In this document: positions 1-10,374 of the stretch, one piece after another
Numbering within the stretch: position 1 is the first letter of the stretch
Layout of the letters: each line of letters starts with the position of its first letter
Notes under the pieces: generated by a model
Databases searched by the model: none
Told to the model about the DNA's origin: nothing
The model's input: only the letters and a program-made list of their open reading frames with translations
NCBI GenBank assembly: GCA_009763385.1
Contig: CM019824.1
Span: 147,009,705 to 147,073,704 of the forward strand
DNA length: 64,000 nucleotides
Source of the DNA: Coix lacryma-jobi var. lacryma-jobi
Taxonomy: Eukaryota; Streptophyta; Magnoliopsida; Poales; Poaceae
Direction: 5' to 3'
Program-made: the position numbers and the translations under genes

Positions 1-810
1 ATCGTGGAAGACGAGTTGGCATATGCAAGCTTTGGTGCTACATATGCAGTGTGGATAGGGACCCTCAGCTGAGTATTATTTATCCGGATTAACGCTGCTC
101 CTCGGTTATGGAGACTTAGTCACTGACTGTCAACAGGGAGTGGTTCTCAACTAGGTCTGTTTGGAAAGTAAAATGAATCAAGGATTATGATGAAACAAGG
201 AATACCGAACCTTTCAAAATTTAAATAAGGTTTACCAAAAATGCTTTTTCTGCAAAATACTTGAACTTGCTTAAGCCTTACCTTGACTACCCTAAGCCTG
301 CATTCCTGAGTCTTCTCCCTTTTTTCTTTAGTCGGGTAAGTCTTGTTGAGTACTTTGTACTCAGGGTTCTTTTACCCATGTTGCAGGTATGGCAGATCCC
401 TCAGTATGCCTTGGACCCTGCTGTGTGACTGTTGTTCAGGAAGAGGCCGATGAGGCCGATGAGTGATTATCCACCCTCGGGCTGGGTGAAGTATCTTTAT
501 CTTCTAGTTGTTGTCATATGCTACCCTGCCAACTCTATCTATTTGAACTATGGTCTGTAATAACTGCACTTTAAGTTTATGTTGAACCCTGGTTTGTAAA
601 ACTATTGTTATTTAAGTCTTCCGCTATTTACTCCGATGTTACTTGTCAAAATGTTAAAGAGATTGTAACTGAATTGTGAGATGATCCTGCGGACATCGGG
701 CACTAATGTAGCCTAGTGGCGGAACCCGGTCGTAATCTCTTGGCTGTACGGATCAACTGTCAATGGTTGACAGTGATAAGTGGGCCATGGATTAGGGCTG
801 TTACGTCACA
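1..810 (+). mobile_element. Right-hand part of an LTR, probably Tekay/Del-like chromovirus
   Basis: No credible protein is encoded here. The stretch ends in TTACGTCACA at 810, the kind of end expected for an LTR that starts TGTGACGT. A pyrimidine-rich stretch followed by 'cttgttgagtactttgtact' and 'catgttgcag' at about 340-390 resembles what I recall of Tekay/Del-type grass LTRs. After 810 the base composition changes abruptly to the GC-rich, CTCG-rich interior of element D. I read it as the 3' LTR, or a solo LTR, of an element inserted into D. The left end and the matching target-site duplication are outside the window, so family and boundary are inferred. Confidence 0.4.
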
Positions 811-866
811 CCCGAGCCCTCCAAGCCAGGCCTCGGGCGGGGCCACACCAACATGGTTAAAAAGCA

Positions 867-1311
867 GTGCGCGAGCCTCGCTAAAAGAAAAAGGGGGCGT
901 CGCTGTTTTTTCAAAACAAGCTCACACGAGCAAGTGCGCGAGCCTCGCTAAAAGAAAAAGGGGGCGTCGCTGTTTTTTCAAAACAAGCTCACACGAGCAA
1001 GTGCGCGGGCCTCGCTAAAAGAAAAAGGGGGCGTCGCTGTTTTTTCAAAACAAGCTCACACGAGCAAGTGCGCGAGCCTCGCTAAAAGAAAAAGGGGGCG
1101 TCGCTGTTTTTTCAAAACAAGCTCACGCGAGCAAGTGCGCGAGCCTCGCTAAAAGAAAAAGGGGGCGTCGTTGTTTTTTCAAAACAAGCTTACACGAGCA
1201 ATTGCGCGAACCTCGCTAAAAGAAAAAGGGGGCGCCGCTGTTTTTTTTCAAAACCAGCAAGTGCACGAGCAAACACGCGAGCCTCGCCAAAAATAAACCA
1301 GGGCGTCGCTG
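867..1311. repeat. 67-bp tandem repeat array, about 6.6 copies
   Basis: Copies begin at 867, 934, 1001, 1068, 1135 and 1202, exactly 67 bp apart, each starting (G/T)TGCGCG. A degenerate partial copy follows to about 1311. The first five are nearly identical, which implies recent or homogenised duplication. The sixth has two extra T residues and more substitutions. Each unit contains the inverted repeat GCGAGCCTCGC. The array starts about 130 bp beyond the stop codon of the antisense gene, so it would lie in that gene's 3' region. Confidence 0.95.
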
Positions 1312-1438
1312 TTAAACAATGTAACAATATAAGAAACGTCAAGTACCACAGCAAACATGGCACACAACCCACACGCTTCTCTCACACCGTTACAAAACAA
1401 CGTTACAACAACGAACACATCCCAAACACAAAAAATCT

Positions 1439-4400
1439 TTACAAGGAACCACCGCTCCCCTCAATTAACACCAAATCATCCAAACCCTCGGCCTCCACAT
1501 CAAACCCCCCCTCCACTGGAACCAGGGGTCCCCACAACAAAGGAGCCGCAGGGACAATTGGCAGCTCCCCGGGTAAAACCCTCGCCCTATACATGTACCT
1601 ATGCCTCGTCTCATTAACTTCCGAAGGTTCTTCCTTCGCGATCACAAGCGCCCCATCCGAACCAACTTCAAGCTCCCTTTGCCCGAACAAATATTCCAAA
1701 GTTGCGTTCTCGTCAATATCATCATCACCGCCAGCTTGCGAGGTCGAAGAAGACCCAAACAAATAACGATCGGCTTGGCGGTCCGTATAGTCTGTTTCGC
1801 GCCAAAATCGACTCGACCTACTATTTTTTAAATCATATCTCCGCACCTTCGACCACCAAAAACGTTCAAAGGAAAGCGAAGGATATTTAAATCTAGCGCG
1901 AGCCCACGTTTCACCAGTTATAAAAACATCTTGGTAGTTCAACATCAGCGGGGTCACGTCGAATACGTCTAGCACGGTTCCGTCAGGAACCTGCATGTTG
2001 CACAAAAAGTACGAGATGTCTCAGCCTTGTCAAGTCTTTACAAACAACCACACTATCTACAAAAAGGCCTCCCTCGCCCCAACAAACCAAGGCATCACAC
2101 CTGCCCAGCTTCCCCTCGGTTGATGTCCAAACCCTCGCCAGCGGCGACAGTCGAGGTCCCAGCTGACGCCTCTTCCGCCGTGGATCCCTCCGCAGCAGCC
2201 TCGACGCTTGTCGTAGTCTCCCCTTCCAGCGCCGTCGCCCGCACAGCATCTCCTTCACCGATCGGCCCGCCCCCGGTCAACGCCTCGATCTCGGCGAGCG
2301 TAACCCCCGCACAGCTTGGCTCGGGGGCGGCTTCGGAGTCACCCCTCACTGCAACTTCCGTAGGCGGCGAGGGCATCGCATCTCGTCGAGCCTATAAGCA
2401 AAACAAAAGACAAACCTCGTCAAAATCAACAAACAACCCCTCTAAAACAAAGCAACAAAAATCAAAAAAAAACTAAAAAAAAAATAAAAAAAAATGAAAA
2501 ACCTGACGCGTAGCCTCGGCAGCTTCTTCGAAGGCAAGGGCTCGGCCACCTCCGGAGATCCAAAACTTGCGAAGCAAACGCATCGCACAGTTCCGAACTT
2601 CTGCGTCATCAACCTTCATCTGACGAACCTCTTCAACCGACGGAAAAATATGGCTCGGCCTTTTGACCTTGCGAAGATGATCACAGTCCGCCAGCCGAAG
2701 CGTGCTCGCCATTGCCAAGGCCCCGGCGTAGCCACCAAAATCGGCTGCATTGGAAACTAGCGAGCTAAACACATCAAGCTCGTTTCCCAGCCAGCCCTCG
2801 AAGGCCTCTGCATCTGCTGCAGGCAATGGCTCTCCGGCCGAGCCCCCAGCCTCGATCAGACAACAATCAAGTTTACGTTTGACGTTCTCCATGCTCGTTC
2901 GCCAAGATTTTTTCAAATCACCTAACCGACCCTCGGCCTCAGCCAAAGCCTTGTCTTTCTCTTTTCCCGCGGCAATCAGATCAGCATTACGCTTCGCCAG
3001 CTCAACCGCCTCCTCTCGAGCCTTCGCGGCCTTCTCAGAAGCAATCTTCATCTCATTCTCTTTGTTCTCTAGGCTCCGCGCCAGCTTGCTATTCTCCTTC
3101 TCAAGTTCAGTAATATGGTTCCTCATAAACTCCATGTCGGAGCTAACCTTCCGCCTCGCTGAGCGATTCAAGAGCATCAGCTCCGCCAACTTGACGTCAA
3201 CGTCATCAAAGGTGTCGCCAACCGCTTGATCTGCAAGAAGAACCTCCGCCTCCGGCACACAAATGCGGCCGAAGATCCGGCCCAGAAAACGCCTTTCCTC
3301 CGGGCTACACTGCAAGTGGCAATCCCGAAGGTCCGGACTGGTGAACAGTGCAGTTGCCGGATCAGAAACCCCAAGCTTCTTAGCGTATTCCGGAAGGCTC
3401 GACCGGCTAGCCTCGCCAAACGGTCTCTTTCCCCGGGATCGCGCAGAGTCAAGTTCCCCATCGAACTCAAACCCCTCCACCCAAAGGTGCGAGCCCGCGA
3501 AGCTGGGAACTGCACCTCGTCGAGGGCTACCTGGCTCACCATCTTGTGCAATCTCAACCGCGCCCCGGGTAACCATCGCACCAACACTCGGCGAGGCTCC
3601 GCCTCCAATAGACACCTCCTCATCCGTGTCATGCCCTTCAACAGAACCCTCGCTGCCTTCGTCAGACGAACCCTCGTCCGTCTCCCCCACCTTTGCGTCC
3701 TTCTCCTCCACCTCATCATCAGATTCATCCTCGTCGCCCGAAGTCTGGACCAAAGCACCGATCCCTCCAACGCGAGGCACGCGTCCCCCGACTGAACCGG
3801 CACCACGGCCGCTCGAAGCTACGGCCAAGGAAGAAGTGCCTGCAGCAACAGAGCCAGCAGCGACTTTCATCGCAAGCACCTTCGCTCGGCCACCAGCTCC
3901 GCCACGGCCTCGACCACGGCCTCTCTTCGGCCGAGAGACGATCTCTTTTTCCCCCGAAGCCTTACGCTTCCTCTTCTTCGGCGCGTCGTCGCTCGAAGGA
4001 GCGGGCCAGTCGGCGTACCGAATACCAAGAATGTCAAACATTCTGTTCACTCGACCCTCGCCGCCCACCAAGCTATGGATAGCCTTCACTTCCAGTGGGG
4101 AAAGCTTCCCCACGAGCTCGTCCGTCCACTGCTGAACTCGTTTGAAAACAGCTTCGTTCCCGTCCTCGCGCCTCGGAAATTTCTTCAAAGTTTTTTCCCA
4201 AACCTTCTCCAGATCCAAACTAGGCTTCTTCAAGCCCCTACCTTCGTACCTTGGGTCATTCTCCACAGTGAACCAAGTCCGCCTACGTCCAAGAGGCCAA
4301 ATCTTGGCACAGCAATATTCCTCCACTAAATCACGCGCACACTGAGACCGCGCAACGACCCTCAGGCAATCAACAGCAGCATGGGCCTCGATGCTCATCT

Positions 4401-5013
4401 TAGCTTCGGCGCCCACATCTCCAAGCACTGGAAGCTCGCCGCAAAGATCGGAACTGTCATTAAGTTTGTAATAGAACCAGAACTCCTGCCACCCGCCGGT
4501 CCACTTGTTCTTCTGCGCTTGCACCGGCAGCTCCGCGCCGGCGCGATGGCAAAAAGTGTACACCGCGAATTGTCCAAGGCTGGTCTTGCCCTCGCTGTCC
4601 GTAATCTTGCGAGGCTGCATATGAACGCGATGAGTGCGAACAAAACCCTCGACATGAGGAACAACCCCCTGAGACCTGCAGGCCCAGACGTAGACCGACA
4701 TCTTTGTGAAGCAAGAAGGCGTAAGCTGATGAAACCGCAGGTTGAACCTCCGCAGGACCGAAGTCACGAAGGCGTCAGCTGGGAAACGAAGGCCAGCCGA
4801 AAAGAACTCTTCAAACACCACAACTTCATCTGCGCCCGGCTTCGGCACGGTCTCCCCAATGCTGGCCCTCGCCTTGCCTTCCTCAACCCAGCCCCACCGC
4901 ACATAAGATGCAATCTCACTTGCGCAAACCCGGCTAAGACCAAACTCGAAGGTAATCCCCTCATCCGCGGCTGTGGGAGAAACAGCGCGAGCAGTTTGCT
5001 TCAACCTAGCCAT
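1439..5013 (-). CDS. Spliced antisense accessory gene of Tat-type element D (gypsy-type 'Transposase_28' family)
   Basis: Three exons on the minus strand, 5013-2503, 2391-2101 and 1990-1439, joined by GT-AG introns (CAG/GT at 2503, TATAG/G at 2392, TGCAG/G at 1991). Their lengths (2511, 291, 552) are multiples of three and give 1,117 codons without a stop. I chose ATG 5013 (MARLKQTAR) over an upstream ATG at 5097 because a TATA box lies 148 bp before it. Residues about 30-190 resemble the 'putative gypsy type transposon' domain annotated in grass retrotransposons (phrases FEEFFSAGLRFP and HQLTPSCF). Basic KKRKRK and RGRGRGRGG runs follow at about 343-375 (likely nuclear), then an acidic Ser/Glu tract (about 420-470) and a coiled coil (about 635-715). 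Maize Grande and related elements are known to carry antisense ORFs at this position; the function is unknown. Confidence 0.75.
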
Positions 5014-5160
5014 CTCTTTAGCTGCTAACGCTACCGAACAACGAACGCCTGTCTCAACCCTCGCAGACAAGCTAAAACAAACCTTCGCTACAAGCAAATT
5101 GCAACAGCAGGATGGCTACAGCAGCAGAAGGCACAATCAAAACTCCCCTCTCTCTCTTTC

Positions 5161-5168
5161 TATTTATA
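5161..5168 (-). promoter_or_regulatory. TATA box of the antisense gene in D
   Basis: TATAAATA on the minus strand, 148 bp upstream of the ATG at 5013 and inside the element rather than in the LTR. The antisense gene of Gypsy A has the same octamer about 141 bp upstream of its ATG. The leader between TATA and ATG is rich in CT and GA runs. Confidence 0.6.
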
Positions 5169-5370
5169 GGCCGGGAGACGAGACCCTCACCCGACGAAGT
5201 CGGCACGACAACCAAAAAACGCGGCGCAAAAAACGAAACAGGCTTCAATAGTATAAAACAACAACACAACGGCCCAGCCCAAAGCAGCCGCAGGCGTCGC
5301 TGCCGAGGGCCCTGTTTTTGCCCCCATTAAAAGGCGCTGCTTGGGCCTAAACACGGTCTTTTAGATCCAA

Positions 5371-5386
5371 GGCAACGAGGGGCTAC
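5371..5386 (+). other. Polypurine tract of element D
   Basis: GGCAACGAGGGGCTAC directly precedes the LTR start TGTTGGGGG. The equivalent site in Gypsy A reads CTCGGGGGCTAC before TGTCGGGGG. This sets the plus orientation of D. Confidence 0.75.
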
Positions 5387-6082
5387 TGTTGGGGGAAAGG
5401 ACCCTCGGCAGAAGCGCCGCTCGAACTGGTGCTCGAAATTAGCCCTCGCGCTATGCCTAATGTCCGTGCGAGGTCCCTCTCCCATCGGAGACCGTTACCC
5501 TGACCCCCGGACGCAGGGTCAACCCTCGTCCGTTGTTGTACTTCCGTGCAGGTCTAAGGCGACGGTCGCACTGCAAGAGACCTTCGCCGACTCACGACGC
5601 CACCTTCGCTTGGAGCGAAGGTCGAGGCGACGCCACCTTCGCTTGGAGCGAAGGTCGAGGCAAGCGGCAAGTACGCGCTGCCCCAGAAGCAAGCGAAGCC
5701 AAAAATCCGGTGAGCGCGGCCGAAGGTCAGGATCGCCGAAGGTAAAGACCGCCACACCTCTCCCCGAAGGTGAACAAGGGCCAGATGGCGGCGCGCTGGG
5801 GTGTGGCTGATTAGGGTTTCCGCGTCAGCCGTGTATGTACGCTTTTGCCCCTCCTCCCTGCGCGGAGGCGAGGAATCTTTCTTGTACCCTTTTGTAATTT
5901 GGCCCGTGCCCCTTGGCATTCCCTATAAATACCAAGGGGATGAACAGTGTAAAGGGGGGACTTTTTTCGGGAAATTGAGCATCTTCCGCTTCCGCCTTAC
6001 CTTCGCTACCGCTTCCGACACTTGGCCGCCTTCGCTCTTACCCCTGCACAAGTGCGAAGGTGAGGCAAGTGTGTTGCCAACA
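5387..6082 (+). repeat. 3' LTR of gypsy element D
   Basis: 696 bp, beginning TGTTGG and ending CCAACA, perfect terminal inverted hexamers. A TATA box (TATAAATA) lies at about 5924-5931, followed by a pyrimidine-rich leader. The LTR carries the motif CGAAGGT many times, and a duplicated 33-bp hairpin unit at 5595-5660. It is followed directly by copia C gag sequence in the opposite coding sense. Confidence 0.8.
5595..5660. repeat. Two tandem 33-bp hairpin units in the D LTR
   Basis: Copies start at 5595 and 5628 and are identical by eye. Each contains the perfect inverted repeat ACCTTCGCT...AGCGAAGGT with a 3-base loop. Confidence 0.9.
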
Positions 6083-8240
6083 GACCATCTCTCCCACAGA
6101 AGTCACAATGGTACCTCACCGCACTCAAAGGGGGTTGTTGGTACACACGGTTGTGGGTATGGTTCACTTTGCCCTTCTGTGGCAAACACTCCTCTTGGAT
6201 GGGTGGCATTGTGTCCAGCTTATTTTTGAGGTGGTTGGGTTTGGGTGCCCACAGCTGGTTCTTGGGTGGAGCTCGTGGAGGTTCTTCAAACACCCCATCC
6301 TTGGTGGTAGGCTTGAGAGGCTCTTTGGGTGGAAGCTTGGTAAGTTTGGGAGTAGAGGTGGAGATGGGCTTCTCACTCGGATTCAGACCACTCGACTCTC
6401 CAATCTTCCCAAAAGCAGAAAGATCAACACCCTGAGCCAAACCTACACCAGGACCTCCAGCCGCTCGCTTGAATTGGGAGATCATCATCCCGAGCTGTGG
6501 CTCACTACACGAGACCCATGACAGGATGGTCTGAAGGTATGTGTTTTCCTCCTCGGTTTGCATCTTGCCATGCTTCACAAAGCACACCTAGCCACACAAA
6601 GCACACCTAGCCACACAAGTGCTACCTGAGTTGGCCTCCTCAAGAGACACAATCTTGGCATTCTTCTCTGCCAACTCAGATTGCAAGACAGGACAAGTCT
6701 TGCATGCACCCAACATAGAAGGTCTAGCCTTCAGCTCATCCACCTCTCCTACCAACGCAGCATACTTACCTCTCAAAGTGAGAAGGTCAGTCATGTGCGT
6801 GGTGCACATCTCGCACTCGGCCTCCTCAGACACGACCACGGTGGACTTGGCAAACTCAAGCTCCCTCACCGTGTCCTCCCACTTCTTCCTAAACTCCTTG
6901 CGCTCTCTAGCAGCACGTCTAAGCAACTTATCCTGACTAAGGAGCGCGGCAGTAAGCTTATCGACCTCAGCAGAAAGCTCGTCGTGGGTGAGAGATACCT
7001 GGGAGGTGTCATCGTCGTCGTCGTCGTTCCGAGGGGAGTTCACCAGCTCGCCGTCGACCTCCTTGCCGAGGGCCATGGTGCAGAGGCCGTCGTCGTCGGC
7101 GAAGAAGCAGAGACCGTTCAGCTTGTCCTCGATCCTCTTCTTCTTCTCGGACTCGTCATCGCTTGAGCAAGCGGAGTCGTCATCCGAGCCGTCGACGTCG
7201 CTGAGCGTGGCAAAGAACGCATGCTACTCAGTCTGGGCCTTCTCCAAGTACTTCTTCTTGATGTACTCCTTGTCGAAGCCGCCCCTCCGCTTGTGCCTCG
7301 CGGGGACGTACTTCTCCTTGCGCTTGCCGGAGTCGTACTTGTGCGCATGATCACCCTTCCCAGATGTGTTCTTCTTCTTGGGACAGTTGGCGATGAAGTG
7401 GTCGGGGTCGCCGCACTCGTAGCATCCTGAGCGTCCTCCTCCGCGGCGACGGTTCATGCGGTTGTTGTGGAACCGCGAGAACCAGTTGGCGAGCATTGCC
7501 AACTCGTCATCCCCCAAAGACTCAAGCTGGTCCTCTGTGACAGAAAAGAGAGACGAAAGAGCAAAACCTCCAGAGGGGTTAGAAGAGCCAGAAACCAAAG
7601 CCATAGTCGGGCCAGAAGGATTCTCATAAGAAGCCCTCGACAAGGCGTCAATCTCACTAAACTTGAGCTTACTAAAGAGCTCGTCGCAAGTGAGGATCTC
7701 ATAGTTAGACGATTCGATGATCGCCTGGACCTTTGAGTCCCACACCGACCGATCAAGAGTATGCAAAAGCTTCAAAGCTCTCTCATGATCGTCGAAAGGC
7801 AACAGCTCCTTGTTTGCTCTCATCTTGTTGACAATAACCTGAAAGCGAGCGAATAAACTCTCTATGCTCTCGCCAGGCATATGTCGAAAGTTCTCATACT
7901 CCCGCTTGTGCGACTCGTAGAGACGGGATTTGACTTGAGTGGTTCCCTCATGGAACCGCATGAGGGTCGCCCAAATCTCACGAACCGTGGGGAGGTGAGA
8001 AACGCGGTCAAACTCGGACATGCTCAGACAGGAGAATAAAGCGTTACGCGCCCGGCTATTGGCTTTGTGCTCATCGATCTGAAGCTGAGAGACACGAGCA
8101 GCCAGAACAACGTAATCGGCCTTGTTGCAAATCTCCCAAACAGAAGAGCCCATGCTCTGGAGATAGGCCGACATGCGTATCTTCCAATACGCATAGTTCG
8201 TCCCATCAAAGAACGGCGGTTTGCCCACGCCGCGATCCAT
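6083..8240 (-). pseudogene. Copia gag (capsid) gene, disrupted, element C
   Basis: Starts with ATG at 8240 (MDRGVGKPPFF...), a UBN2/copia-type gag with W-K-I-R-M and Y-L-Q-S-M phrases near the N-terminus. A zinc knuckle CYECGDPDHFIANC sits at about residues 273-286, followed by a basic stretch, an acidic Asp-rich segment and a coiled-coil-like region. The frame is closed by TAG about 7224-7226, where copia B continues open with one codon fewer. A 19-bp duplication at about 6588-6625 (AGCACACCTAGCCACACAA twice) further breaks it. A second knuckle region (YHCDFCGRDG) is cut by the D insertion at 6082. It once encoded the RNA-packaging capsid of the particle; no longer functional. Confidence 0.85.
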
Positions 8241-8289
8241 GTCGCCTTCTGTGGATCTGGAACCGGCTAAGGTGAAAGATCCTTAACCC

Positions 8290-8301
8290 GCTCTGATACC
8301 A
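8290..8301 (-). other. Primer-binding site of copia C
   Basis: On the minus strand TGGTATCAGAGC follows the LTR end (...CCTTCA, AT) after two bases. This is the usual complement of plant initiator-Met tRNA used by copia elements. Confidence 0.85.
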
Positions 8302-8715
8302 ATTGAAGGACCGAGAAAGCACTAGCAAGGCGAGCAGAGGGGGGGTGAATGGGAGCTTAAAAATTTCTCTCGAAACTTTGGCCAAATGTCACAAAATCAA
8401 CCGCGAGAAACTACGATCGAAACCGTGATGCTCACGACCCTTGGAAGAGGGTGGATGATCCCTAGGATCACAGCGAAGCACCACAAAGAAGAAGCAAACC
8501 AAACTCCAAAAGTTCCGGCTCGAACACAACCCCAAAAACCAAGTCCCGAACGTAGATTGTCGGCTACATCGAGAAACTCCTAAATACCTATGCTAACAAG
8601 TAGCAAAGATACCTAGAGAGGTTCCTTGGTCAACTACGAGGTCAAACGAGAAGTCCGGAAACCAAGCGAACAAGCCGGGAGAGCAAACGCACTAAACCAG
8701 AAGCTTCAGGCGATT

Positions 8716-8972
8716 CCCGGACTGTCCGGCCCTGGGGTCCCGGACTGTCCGCCCCTACTGTGGACTGTCCGCGCTCTGGTGGCGGACTGTCCGCCGGTCA
8801 AGTGAGCAAAAACACACTGCTGCTGAAGTCCGCTCGGTCCCGGACTGTCCGCGCTTTAGCACGGCGGACTGTCTGCCGGTGACCGGAGCCAAAACCAGCA
8901 GGGACTGGCCGCGGCTGGACTGAACCAGCCCCGACGCGCGGACTGTCCGCGCCCTGAGTGGCGGACTGTCCG
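8716..8972. repeat. Dispersed CGGACTGTCCG palindrome array in LTR C
   Basis: At least six copies of (GG)CGGACTGTCCG(CC) or close variants lie at irregular spacing within about 260 bp, mixed with GGTCCCGGACTG variants. LTR E2 has the matching GGCGGACAGTCCG variant at about 13310-13600. The other family LTRs carry different palindromic words in the same part of the LTR. Confidence 0.85.
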
Positions 8973-9761
8973 CGGTCACTCAGGGAGGGCGACTTTGATC
9001 ACCCTTCACCCAAATCTTCTCCAAATCGATTCAAATCAAAATCCCACGTTCCCAAACTTGGAGAGGATGATCACGGAGTAGTTAGAAGACTATCCCCAAG
9101 AAATCATCCGCTCAAATCGAGTCAATCACCGGGAAAACGAAAAGGGAAAACAATGAACCGAAAAGTGCCACGAAAACAAAATCAACCCGATCTACTTGTT
9201 CGTAGGGAGATAGATAAATTCCTTCGGTGGAAATGATCTCCTTTCAAATACGAACAAGTTGATTCAAACGGATTTCGCAAAGACGCACAAGAGAGGGAGA
9301 TCGAGTGATGGGAAAATCGCGGAGAAACGAAGAACGCGAAGAACACGAACCAAAACGCGAATCAACACATCGATCTGCAGCCGTAGCGCAAACACACGCT
9401 ACAACGGTGAGGTTACGGCCTCACTTCCTCAAACTCAATAGTACACAGAGGCAAGTCTCTCTGCGGATCTCAGCTAACTACAGCAGGGAATGGGAGAGCA
9501 GGAAACCCTAAGACTGGAAGAGCAAATGACTGAGATAGATGGGAGGAGGGTGTCTCCCTACTACTTATCCTAATTCTAACCTAAGTCTAATTCCTACTCT
9601 ACCCCTCACTATTCTAATTACAGAGCGAACTAGCTAAACCCTAGGGTTATTCTGGACCAACTCGGTGGTAGGTGTATCCGACGGCCACGCCCGCACAATT
9701 CGAAGCGTTGCCTCGACGCAACCTCCAGATTGCCGCCACGTGCCGCCCTCGCTCTGCAACC

Positions 9762-9986
9762 CCCGGTTTTGTGGCCCAAACCGGGAAACCAGCCTTTTCC
9801 AGCTAACCCCCGGTTTTGAGGCCCAAACCGGGAAACCAGCCCACCAGCATCTGAGTTTTGAGGCCCAAACTCAGCAAACCCGCAGCGCCCAGGTTTTGAG
9901 GCCCAAACCTGGAAACCGTCCTTAGCCCGAGTTTTGTGGCCAAACTCGGAAACCGTCCACGCCCAGGTTTTGAGGCCCAAACCTGG
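9762..9986. repeat. Array of six hairpin units in LTR C
   Basis: Units at 9762-9785, 9809-9832, 9851-9874, 9889-9912, 9927-9949 and 9963-9986. Each has an 8-base stem around a TGAGGCCC or TGTGGCCC loop and most are followed by GAAACC. The arms change together: CCCGGTTT/AAACCGGG, CTGAGTTT/AAACTCAG, CCAGGTTT/AAACCTGG and CCGAGTTT/AAACTCGG. The loop stays almost constant. Confidence 0.9.
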
Positions 9987-10374
9987 AAACCGTCCACCCG
10001 ATGGTTTTTCCCTGGCTCTACCACCAAACCGAAGCTGTAGAGGGGATGCACCGCCCATGCACCCCGTCCATCGACACGTGTCCCCAAGTCCACGACTCAG
10101 GCAACACATGACCGCAAGTCTTCGCTCGTCGATGTCCTAGGCTGCCATCCACTATAGCTGACCTCGGGCCTCTGGTCCCTCAGTCCAAGCCTCACGTCCG
10201 CCCTTCGCCACTCTCGGTCCATCGGCACGGCACGTCTCTACTTGACCTTCACCTAGCCTCTGATCACTGTCTCCGTGCTCGACACCTGCACAACACAAGC
10301 CAAAGAACATGCGCATCATCCCAGTTGACAATCACTCATCACTCAGAGACTCGGCATACACCCATGTATCCGCA

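Larger units (their letters stand above)
811..6082 (+). mobile_element. 3' part of Ty3/gypsy element D (Tat-type, with antisense gene)
   Basis: What is visible runs from the interior to the right LTR: a 67-bp tandem array, an antisense accessory gene, a polypurine tract and a 3' LTR. The layout (antisense gene between pol and the 3' LTR, polypurine tract ending GGGGCTAC before TGTTGGGGG) matches the complete Tat-lineage element at 25194-40305. Gag, pol and the 5' LTR are missing because another element interrupts at 810. The right LTR ends CCAACA at 6082. The next bases, GACCA (6083-6087), are the presumed target duplication inside the gag of copia C. The outer copy of that duplication lies outside the window. 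Confidence 0.75.
6083..10374 (-). mobile_element. Ty1/copia element C, 5' half (LTR plus gag), truncated by D
   Basis: In minus-strand sense the element begins at 10374 with a 2.07 kb LTR (10374-8304), then a canonical primer-binding site and gag. The sequence stops at 6083, where gypsy D is inserted. Pol and the 3' LTR lie beyond D, outside the window. It belongs to the same family as copia B at 42085-55372: gag proteins are nearly identical and the LTRs are related. Its right LTR end (TATCCGCA at 10374) abuts LTR E1, so C was probably inserted into E1, with GAGTG (10375-10379) as the expected target duplication. Confidence 0.85.
8304..10374 (-). repeat. 5' LTR of copia C
   Basis: 2,071 bp. 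In sense orientation it starts TGCGGATACA at 10374 and ends GGTCCTTCA at 8304. It contains a six-unit hairpin array (9762-9986) and, nearer the primer-binding site, an array of CGGACTGTCCG palindromes (8716-8972). A segment around 9300-9480 (splice-like and poly-pyrimidine on the sense strand) is shared with the other LTRs of the family. No clean TATA box; the position homologous to the TATA of E2 is degenerate (about 9565). Confidence 0.85.

Noticed and set aside
3263..4135. Long plus-strand open frames opposite the antisense gene of D
   Set aside because: GC-rich shadow frames (Pro/Ser/Arg-rich) of the minus-strand exon, whose domains and splice sites are clear.
8716..8972. CRISPR-like array from the repeated CGGACTGTCCG words
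   Set aside because: Spacing is irregular, repeats are about 11-15 bp, and the context is a plant LTR.
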